This document shows, piece after piece, positions 12,979 to 17,239 of a DNA stretch of 17,239 nucleotides. Origin of the DNA: Candidatus Acetothermia bacterium (GTDB lineage Bacteria > Bipolaricaulota > Bipolaricaulia > RBG-16-55-9 > JANLFV01); NCBI GenBank assembly GCA_028275195.1, contig JAPWVC010000015.1:1-17239 (forward strand), written 5' to 3'. Each line of letters starts with the position of its first letter. The stretch's first letter is position 1. Under the pieces are notes generated by a model. The model was not told the origin of the DNA and did not search any database. It was given only the letters and a program-made list of their open reading frames with translations. Position numbers and translations under genes: made by a program.

Positions 12979-14849
12979 AGAAGGTTATCTACCTCAATCG
13001 GGCGCTGTGGGTCTTCCACATGAACACCGGCTCCTGCAATGCCTGCGATATCGAGATTATCGCCGCCCTCACCCCGCGCTACGATGTCGAGCGGTTCGGG
13101 ATCAAGTTAGTGGGCTCGCCCCGCCACGCCGATGTCCTGCTCGTCACCGGCCCGGTCACGAAGTGGATGGAGCCGGTCCTGAGGCGGGTCTATGACCAGA
13201 CTCCTGACCCGAAGGCCGTGGTCGTGATCGGGAACTGCGGGAACGATGCGGGCGTCTTCTATGATTCTTATGCCGTCCTCGGCTCGGTCGACAAAGTTAT
13301 CCCCGTCGATGTCTACATTCCCGGCTGCCCGCCCCGCCCGGAGGCGATCATCTACGGGGTGGTCAAGGCCGTCCAGAAGCTCGAGAATGTCAAGGTCGTC
13401 GAGGAGGTCGAGGTCCGCGAGCCCCGGCCCGATGAGCGGCGGATCGAGGTCTTCGTCAAGTATGAGCCGCGGGAGCCGATCCCCGAGCTCCCTGTAGCCG
13501 AGCGGATCACCAACTTCCGCGAGGTGCTGGGGGCCTACACCGAGGAGGCCCTCAAGCGCGAGGCCAGTCGCTGCCTACAGTGCCCCGACCCGGCCCCGTG
13601 TGTTGAGGCCTGTCCAGCCCATGTGAACGCTAAGAAATACATCAAAGAGGCGAGCGAGGGGCGCTACTGGGACGCGCTCCAGACGAACCTCGAGCGGCTC
13701 CCCTTCCCCGCCACCTGCGGGCGGGTCTGCCCCCACCCCTGCGAGACGGAGTGCACCCGGGGTGAGTTCGACCAGCCGATCGCGATCCGGGCGATCAAGC
13801 GGTTCGTGGCCGATCGGGGGATGCGCGAGCGGTGGTATCCCGAGGTCCGGGCTCACCGGGCCGAGCGGATCGCTGTGGTCGGGAGCGGCCCGGCGGGCTT
13901 GACCGTCGCGGCGAAGCTGGCCCTCGAGGGCTTCCGGGTGACCGTCTTCGAGCGGAGCGAGGTGGTCGGGGGGATGCTGTTGCAATCGATCCCTGACTAC
14001 CGCCTGCCACCCGATATCCCGCCGAAGGAGATTGAGGAGATCAAGCGGCTGGGGGTCGAGCTCAAGACCGGGCTGGAGCTGGGACGGGACTTCACCATCC
14101 AATCGCTCAAGGATGAGGGCTATGCCGCGATCTTCCTGGCGATCGGGGCCCACAAGGACCAGTGGATGGGGATCCCCGGTGAGGACCTTGCGGGCGTCCA
14201 CTCCGCGGTCGACTGGCTCAAGGGGATCAAGATGAGCAAGGATCGCCCCTCGCTCAAGGGGAAGAAGGTGATCGTCGTCGGCGGAGGAGATGTGGCGATG
14301 GACGCTGCCTGCACGGCCCTGAGGCTAGGTGGCGAGGTGACACTCGTCTACCGCCGGGCGCGGGAGCAGATGCCCGCCACGCCGGAGGAGCTCCAGGCCG
14401 CGGAGAAGGAGGGGATCCGGTTCAGCCTGCTGACGAATCCGGTGGAGATCCTCGGCCAAGGCGGGAAGGTGCGCGGGGTGAGGCTCATCCGGATGGAGCT
14501 GGGCGAGCCGGACGAGTCCGGGCGCCGCCGGCCGGTCCCGATCCCCGGCTCGGAGTTCGAGGTCCCAGCCGATATGGTCATCGAGGCCATCGGGGAGAAC
14601 CCCGAGGGTGAGGCCCTCGCGAAGATGGGCCTGAAGGTCACCAAGTGGGGCGGGATCGAGGTCGATGACCAGATGAGGACCAATCTCGAGGGGGTCTTCG
14701 CCGCTGGGGACGCCGTGACCGGCGCGGCCACGATCATCCAGGCGGTGGCCGGTGGGCTCAAGGCCGTGGAATCGATCAAGGAATACTGTGAGAAAGCGCT
14801 CGTCGGAGTCGCTGGGTCCCAAGCTCGAGGGAAGGGTGGCCGGCCCTAG
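12975..14849 (+). CDS. mbhJ: Fusion: MbhJ hydrogenase small subunit + GltD/NfnB-type FAD, NAD(P)H oxidoreductase
   Basis: A 624-residue two-part protein. Residues 1 to about 137 are a full MbhJ/NuoB small subunit with the four proximal [4Fe-4S] ligands Cys21, Cys24 (GSCNACD), Cys88 (GNCG) and Cys118 (PGCPP). After a charged linker (about 140-175), residues about 176-610 are a glutamate-synthase-small-subunit-like oxidoreductase. It has eight cysteines for two [4Fe-4S] clusters (200, 203, 209, 213; 248, 252, 256, 260), an FAD Rossmann motif GSGPAG (303-308), a second nucleotide motif VVGGGDVAMDA (434-444) for NAD(P)H, and the FAD-closing GVFAAGDA (573-580). MbhJ is normally a single-domain protein of roughly 150-170 residues. 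The fusion puts an NAD(P)H/FAD site next to the hydrogenase electron path. The frame is continuous, with no stop or frameshift at the junction. Direct NAD(P)H:H+ coupling to ion transport is inferred. Confidence 0.93.
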   Translation: MKKVIYLNRALWVFHMNTGSCNACDIEIIAALTPRYDVERFGIKLVGSPRHADVLLVTGPVTKWMEPVLRRVYDQTPDPKAVVVIGNCGNDAGVFYDSYAVLGSVDKVIPVDVYIPGCPPRPEAIIYGVVKAVQKLENVKVVEEVEVREPRPDERRIEVFVKYEPREPIPELPVAERITNFREVLGAYTEEALKREASRCLQCPDPAPCVEACPAHVNAKKYIKEASEGRYWDALQTNLERLPFPATCGRVCPHPCETECTRGEFDQPIAIRAIKRFVADRGMRERWYPEVRAHRAERIAVVGSGPAGLTVAAKLALEGFRVTVFERSEVVGGMLLQSIPDYRLPPDIPPKEIEEIKRLGVELKTGLELGRDFTIQSLKDEGYAAIFLAIGAHKDQWMGIPGEDLAGVHSAVDWLKGIKMSKDRPSLKGKKVIVVGGGDVAMDAACTALRLGGEVTLVYRRAREQMPATPEELQAAEKEGIRFSLLTNPVEILGQGGKVRGVRLIRMELGEPDESGRRRPVPIPGSEFEVPADMVIEAIGENPEGEALAKMGLKVTKWGGIEVDDQMRTNLEGVFAAGDAVTGAATIIQAVAGGLKAVESIKEYCEKALVGVAGSQARGKGGRP

Positions 14850-15093
14850 GACTAAAGGGGCTGTGTCGCACTTCAACTCGCTGGAGGAGTTTGCCCTGGC
14901 CATCACCGGCCCGGAGCTCGAGCTCCGGGAGCATCTGAAGCGGGAGATGTTCGTCCAGATCGGGGAGGAATTCTACAAGTGGGTCGGGGCCGTCTGCCCC
15001 TACTCCCGCGACCATCACCTCGTCGTCAAGGGCCCGGAAGGCGAGTGCTACTGCCCCCACTGCCGCTCGTTCATCGAGCCGGTCTGGTTCTAG
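14836..15093 (+). CDS. Small zinc-ribbon-like protein downstream of the mbhJ fusion
   Basis: About 85 residues from GTG 14836 (GAGG 5 bases upstream), or 76 from GTG 14863. The conserved-looking part starts SHFNSLEEFALAI. The C-terminal half has Cys/His pairs, VCPYSRDHHLVV and CYCPHC, that would make a zinc ribbon or a small Fe-S site. It is co-directional with the mbh operon and overlaps or nearly abuts the fusion gene, so it is probably co-transcribed and may serve the hydrogenase, for instance in assembly or electron transfer. The family is not recognised. Confidence 0.65.
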   Translation: MAGPRTKGAVSHFNSLEEFALAITGPELELREHLKREMFVQIGEEFYKWVGAVCPYSRDHHLVVKGPEGECYCPHCRSFIEPVWF

Positions 15094-15114
15094 GTCAGAA
15101 TCCTCTGGCCTGGC

Positions 15115-15144
15115 TTGCTCTCCCCCTCGTGATCATGCTATAAT
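15115..15144 (+). promoter_or_regulatory. Sigma70 promoter for the fluoride-riboswitch unit
   Basis: TTGCTC (15115-15120), an 18-base spacer and a perfect TATAAT (15139-15144) preceded by TG at 15136-15137 (extended -10). Transcription should start near 15151, three bases before the first riboswitch stem, which strongly supports both features. Confidence 0.8.
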
Positions 15145-15153
15145 CCTCCTGTC

Positions 15154-15206
15154 GGGCAATGGAGTCTGCCCCTAACCGCCTTCCAGGCTGATGACTCCTA
15201 GCAGAG
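15154..15206 (+). promoter_or_regulatory. Fluoride riboswitch (crcB motif)
   Basis: The leader matches the crcB consensus closely: GGGC-AAUG-GAGUC-U-GCCC (15154-15171), then CUAACCGCC, a small GCC/GGC hairpin (15178-15188), then UGAUGACUCCUA (15189-15200). GGGC (15154-15157) can pair with GCCC (15168-15171), and GAGUC (15162-15166) with GACUC (15193-15197), giving the expected pseudoknot. The pattern parallels the Thermotoga petrophila aptamer. No terminator hairpin with a U-run follows. Instead, GGAGGGG (15213-15219) lies 6 bases before a TTG start at 15226 and can pair with CCCCU at 15169-15173. This suggests control of translation start; the mechanism is inferred. Confidence 0.9.
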
Positions 15207-15225
15207 GTGATTGGAGGGGATTCCA

Positions 15226-15474
15226 TTGTTCCGGCTCAACCAGGCTAAGAGGCATAAAAGACCTCCTGAGACCTACTCGAAGAGCGCGCGAAGCCTCCAA
15301 ATTAGCCCTTCTGCCAGTTTTCTCCCCGAAGGACCTCTCGAGGCTCCTGGGCGCGGGGCGGGGCTCAGAGCCCTCATCTTGGCCGAGGAGGCCGAGCCGC
15401 GGGCGGCACTGGTAATAAGGCCCATGGTCCTGGCTTCCCAAAGGGGCCGGGGAGGGAAGGGTGAACGAGGATGA
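15226..15474 (+). CDS. Possible 82-residue orphan protein directly under the fluoride riboswitch
   Basis: An 82-codon frame starting with TTG 15226. It is supported by a strong GGAGGGG ribosome site 6 bases upstream and by a stop that overlaps the ATG of the next gene (GATGAGC). The N-terminus is basic (FRLNQAKRHKRPPETYSKSAR), and a hydrophobic stretch follows (ALILAEEAEPRAALVIRPMV). The Gly/Arg-rich end and mixed codon use make it look less gene-like than its neighbours. It does not resemble CrcB (four spans) or EriC-F. It may be a genuine small protein or an untranslated or decayed leader. Apart from it, the promoter and the riboswitch, nothing is seen between 15094 and 15470. Confidence 0.4.
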   Translation: MFRLNQAKRHKRPPETYSKSARSLQISPSASFLPEGPLEAPGRGAGLRALILAEEAEPRAALVIRPMVLASQRGRGGKGERG

Positions 15475-16193
15475 GCGGGAATGAAGGCCCTTCCCTGGGG
15501 AGCCTCGACTTAAGGGCGGCCCTGGCGAAGGAGGGCTGCCCCCTCTGCCGCCTGGTCCGGGAGGGCGAGGAGCGGTGGCTCTGGCAGCTCCTCTATGAGT
15601 TCAGCGGCGACCCTGCGATCCGGGAGGAGCTTGATCGGGCCTCCGGCCTCTGCCACGCCCATGCCCACCTGCTCATCAAGGTCGTCGAGGAGCGGGAACT
15701 GGTGAGTGGGGATACCGTAGCTCGCATCTACGAGACGGTGGTCCGGCACTATCGCCGGCGGTTGGAGGCCCTCCCTCGAACCAAGGGCAGGGGCCATCGG
15801 GGGAGTCGGGCCAGCCGAGCAGGCCAAGGTGGAGGGGAGAGGTGCCCCCTCTGCCTGCGGCGGGAGGAGTTGGAGCTACGAGAGGCCCGTCTCCTCTTAG
15901 GGGTGCTGGAGGACGGGGAGTGGCGTGCAAGCTATAGGGCCTCCGACGGCCTCTGCAACCCCCATCTCCTCCTCGCCCTCGAGGAGGCCGGCCCCCACCT
16001 CCAGGGCTTCTTGATCGCGGACCATCTTGCAAGGCTCAAAAGGCTGGAGCAGGAGCTGGCGGAGCTCCAGCGGAAGCAGCGCTACGATGTCGCTGAGCCG
16101 ATAACCCCTGGAGAAGCCCGCTCTTGGCGGGAGGCGATCTGGCGGTTCACCGGGATGGAGTATGACCGCCCGCTGATCCGCCGCCAGAGATGA
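15471..16193 (+). CDS. DUF6062-like protein with two CPLC...GLCxxH zinc-finger-like units
   Basis: A 240-residue soluble protein made of two related halves. The first has ECPLC-type Cys23/Cys26 (GCPLCRLV) and, about 45 residues on, ASGLCHAHAH. The second has RCPLCLRREE and DGLCNPHLL. Each half therefore offers CxxC plus CxxH, a likely zinc or metal site. This matches what I recall of the DUF6062 family, whose function is not known. A Gly/Arg/Ser-rich linker (about 104-121) joins the halves, and a coiled-coil-like helix (LARLKRLEQELAELQRKQRY) lies near the end. It starts at ATG 15471 overlapping the upstream stop and overlaps the next gene by 4 bases, so it is probably in the fluoride-controlled unit. 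Confidence 0.75.
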   Translation: MSGNEGPSLGSLDLRAALAKEGCPLCRLVREGEERWLWQLLYEFSGDPAIREELDRASGLCHAHAHLLIKVVEERELVSGDTVARIYETVVRHYRRRLEALPRTKGRGHRGSRASRAGQGGGERCPLCLRREELELREARLLLGVLEDGEWRASYRASDGLCNPHLLLALEEAGPHLQGFLIADHLARLKRLEQELAELQRKQRYDVAEPITPGEARSWREAIWRFTGMEYDRPLIRRQR

Positions 16194-17083
16194 TTATCTT
16201 CCAGACATCGAAGCGGGAGCTAAGGCATTGGCTCGAGCGGACGGAGGTGCGGATGAATATCCTCCGCCTCTGCGCCCGCCGGCCTTACACCCTGCAAGAG
16301 CTAGCCCGAATCGACCTGGAAGGGACCCCGAGGCTCCAGGTCTCCCATCGCGGCACGCTCGCGGAGATCAATGTCAGTGTAGGGATCGGGGAGTGCCTGC
16401 GGCGCGAGCTCCTGGTGAAGGTGGGGGAGAAGCCGCACCCGTCCCTCCGGGAGGGGCATATGGACCTCCTGAGGACGACTCTCCTCGCCTTCCTGCTGAG
16501 CCCCGCGCTGGCCCGCCTCGAGCCGGAGGCCTATACCGCCTATGTTTCGAGCTGGCTTGCCCGGCCCGAGTCGCGGGAGCGCTTCCTCCTCTCCGTAAAG
16601 TGGCTTCCGGAAGCGGAGGCCTCCCTGCTCTACCGGCTGCAGTGGGAGCTGTTCCTGACCTTGCCCGAATATCTCTACTGGAGCTTTGCCTCCTTCGCCT
16701 CGAGGCCAGAGCTGGAGCAGCTTGACCTCGGCGGGGCTACGGCGGCAGAACGGCAGCGGATCTTCGGAGAGTATTATGTGGCCGGCCTTATCACCGCTGG
16801 AGAGGCGAGCGAGCCCCCGCGGCTCGGCTTCCCTCAGCTCCTCCGGCTCGGTCGCGCCCGGATCGGGTTGAACCAGTCGAGCTTCCAGAGGTTCTTGCGA
16901 GAGAATCGGGAGGGGATCGCGCGAGTCCTCTCCCGCCTCCCATTGCGCCAGAGGACTAAGATAAACCTCCTCCTCAAGGCCGCGGCCCAGCCCTCTGCCA
17001 AGCTGTCCGACCCTTTAGTAGTCGCCCCTCCGGAGGAGGAGGCCCTCCAAGTGGGGCGGCTCGGGCCACTCTTCCCCCTCTGA
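16190..17083 (+). CDS. Unrecognised 297-residue protein with winged-helix-like N-terminus
   Basis: The family is not recognised. The frame is long and gene-like, coupled to the DUF6062-like gene by a 4-base overlap (ATGA). Residues about 16-85 (RTEVRMNILRLCARRPYTLQ, then GTLAEINVSVGIGECLRREL and LLVKVGEKPHPS) resemble a winged-helix DNA-binding fold: helices followed by a basic wing. The rest is helical and leucine-rich, with aromatic-rich parts (LPEYLYWSFASFASRP), no clear membrane span and no catalytic motif. The C-terminal tail is Pro/acidic. It could be a transcription regulator or a scaffold; this is only suggested by the N-terminal pattern. Confidence 0.7.
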   Translation: MIIFQTSKRELRHWLERTEVRMNILRLCARRPYTLQELARIDLEGTPRLQVSHRGTLAEINVSVGIGECLRRELLVKVGEKPHPSLREGHMDLLRTTLLAFLLSPALARLEPEAYTAYVSSWLARPESRERFLLSVKWLPEAEASLLYRLQWELFLTLPEYLYWSFASFASRPELEQLDLGGATAAERQRIFGEYYVAGLITAGEASEPPRLGFPQLLRLGRARIGLNQSSFQRFLRENREGIARVLSRLPLRQRTKINLLLKAAAQPSAKLSDPLVVAPPEEEALQVGRLGPLFPL

Positions 17084-17091
17084 GGGGATTC

Positions 17092-17100
17092 TGTTACAAT
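17092..17100 (+). promoter_or_regulatory. Extended -10 promoter for the MFS gene
   Basis: TGTTACAAT contains TGn followed by TACAAT (5/6 of the -10 consensus). The expected transcription start is near 17107, 0-1 base before the ATG at 17108, so the message would be leaderless. No good -35 box is visible. Confidence 0.4.
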
Positions 17101-17107
17101 TGGGGCC

Positions 17108-17239
17108 ATGAGCGAAGGGAAAGGAGAGGCCCTAACACAGGCGCGGAGGCCGGGGCGGGTGAGCCGGAATGTCTACCTCCTCGGGCTGACGAGCCTGATC
17201 CAGGATGTCGCGAGCGAGCTGATCCAGGCCGTCCTTCCG
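17108..17239 (+). CDS. MFS transporter, N-terminal fragment
   Basis: The first 44 residues are in the window and the frame runs off the right edge. After a polar, basic leader (MSEGKGEALTQARRPGR) comes VSRNVYLLGLTSLIQDVASE, then LIQAVLP. This closely resembles the first helix of a major-facilitator subgroup of bacterial permeases (NVxLLGLTSFxxDxSSEMxYPVLP). The substrate cannot be told. It begins 24 bases after the unrecognised gene and seems to have its own extended -10 box, though read-through from the riboswitch promoter is possible. Confidence 0.75.
   Translation, partial: MSEGKGEALTQARRPGRVSRNVYLLGLTSLIQDVASELIQAVLP

Noticed and set aside
13575..14906. Minus-strand frames of 143-208 codons opposite the fusion gene
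   Set aside because: Typical GC-rich shadow frames under a strongly conserved coding sequence.
1..17239. Archaeal origin because of the Mbh genes
   Set aside because: A perfect TATAAT with spaced -35, Shine-Dalgarno sites, an ideal fluoride riboswitch and a bacterial-type MFS start favour a bacterium.
1..17239. CRISPR arrays, tRNAs, insertion sequences or prophage genes
   Set aside because: No regular short repeats, cloverleaf sequence, transposase or phage-like frame was found.

Overview
This looks like bacterial DNA from an anaerobe, probably thermophilic and uncultured. It is GC-rich with very tightly packed operons. The bacterial signs are sigma70-type promoters (best example 15115-15144, extended -10 TGCTATAAT), Shine-Dalgarno sites and a textbook fluoride riboswitch. 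The hydrogenase set itself resembles the archaeal (Pyrococcus/Thermococcus) Mbh family, which also occurs in some deep-branching bacteria. A Bipolaricaulota (Acetothermia)-like host is possible but is only a guess.

Region 1 (1-4799, minus strand) is an unusual hybrid operon. In transcription order it holds a group 3 (Mvh-type) hydrogenase small subunit with all its Fe-S cysteines; a group 3 large-subunit homologue that has lost every nickel-binding cysteine; a possible 28-residue mini-ORF; a NuoH-like membrane subunit; a NuoB/MbhJ-like small subunit; a three-domain [2Fe-2S]-[4Fe-4S]-NuoC fusion; and the first 29 residues of a second group 4 (NuoD/MbhL-like) large subunit that runs off the window. 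Region 2 (4919-5356, plus strand) is a lone HycI-type [NiFe] hydrogenase maturation protease.

Region 3 (5377-15093) is a complete Mbh-type Na+/H+-translocating, H2-evolving hydrogenase locus split into two divergent operons. On the minus strand lie mbhK, mbhL (with intact nickel-binding motifs and a 30-residue C-terminal tail for the protease), mbhM and mbhN. On the plus strand lie the Mrp antiporter-like genes mbhA-mbhI, then an mbhJ fused in frame to a GltD/NfnB-type FAD and NAD(P)H oxidoreductase with two extra [4Fe-4S] sites, then a small zinc-ribbon-like protein. The fusion suggests that this Mbh exchanges electrons directly with NAD(P)H as well as, or instead of, ferredoxin, coupled to ion pumping.

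Region 4 (15115-17239, plus strand) is a separate transcription unit. A sigma70 promoter leads at once into a fluoride (crcB-motif) riboswitch. Behind it come a possible 82-residue orphan protein, a DUF6062-like double zinc-finger protein, an unrecognised 297-residue protein, and the start of an MFS transporter with its own extended -10 promoter. No CrcB or EriC-F is visible, so the fluoride response here acts on unfamiliar genes.

The strongest candidates for undescribed biology are the nickel-less group 3 module wired into a group 4 membrane module, the MbhJ-GltD fusion, and the ferredoxin-Fes-NuoC fusion. No tRNA, rRNA, CRISPR array or insertion sequence was seen.
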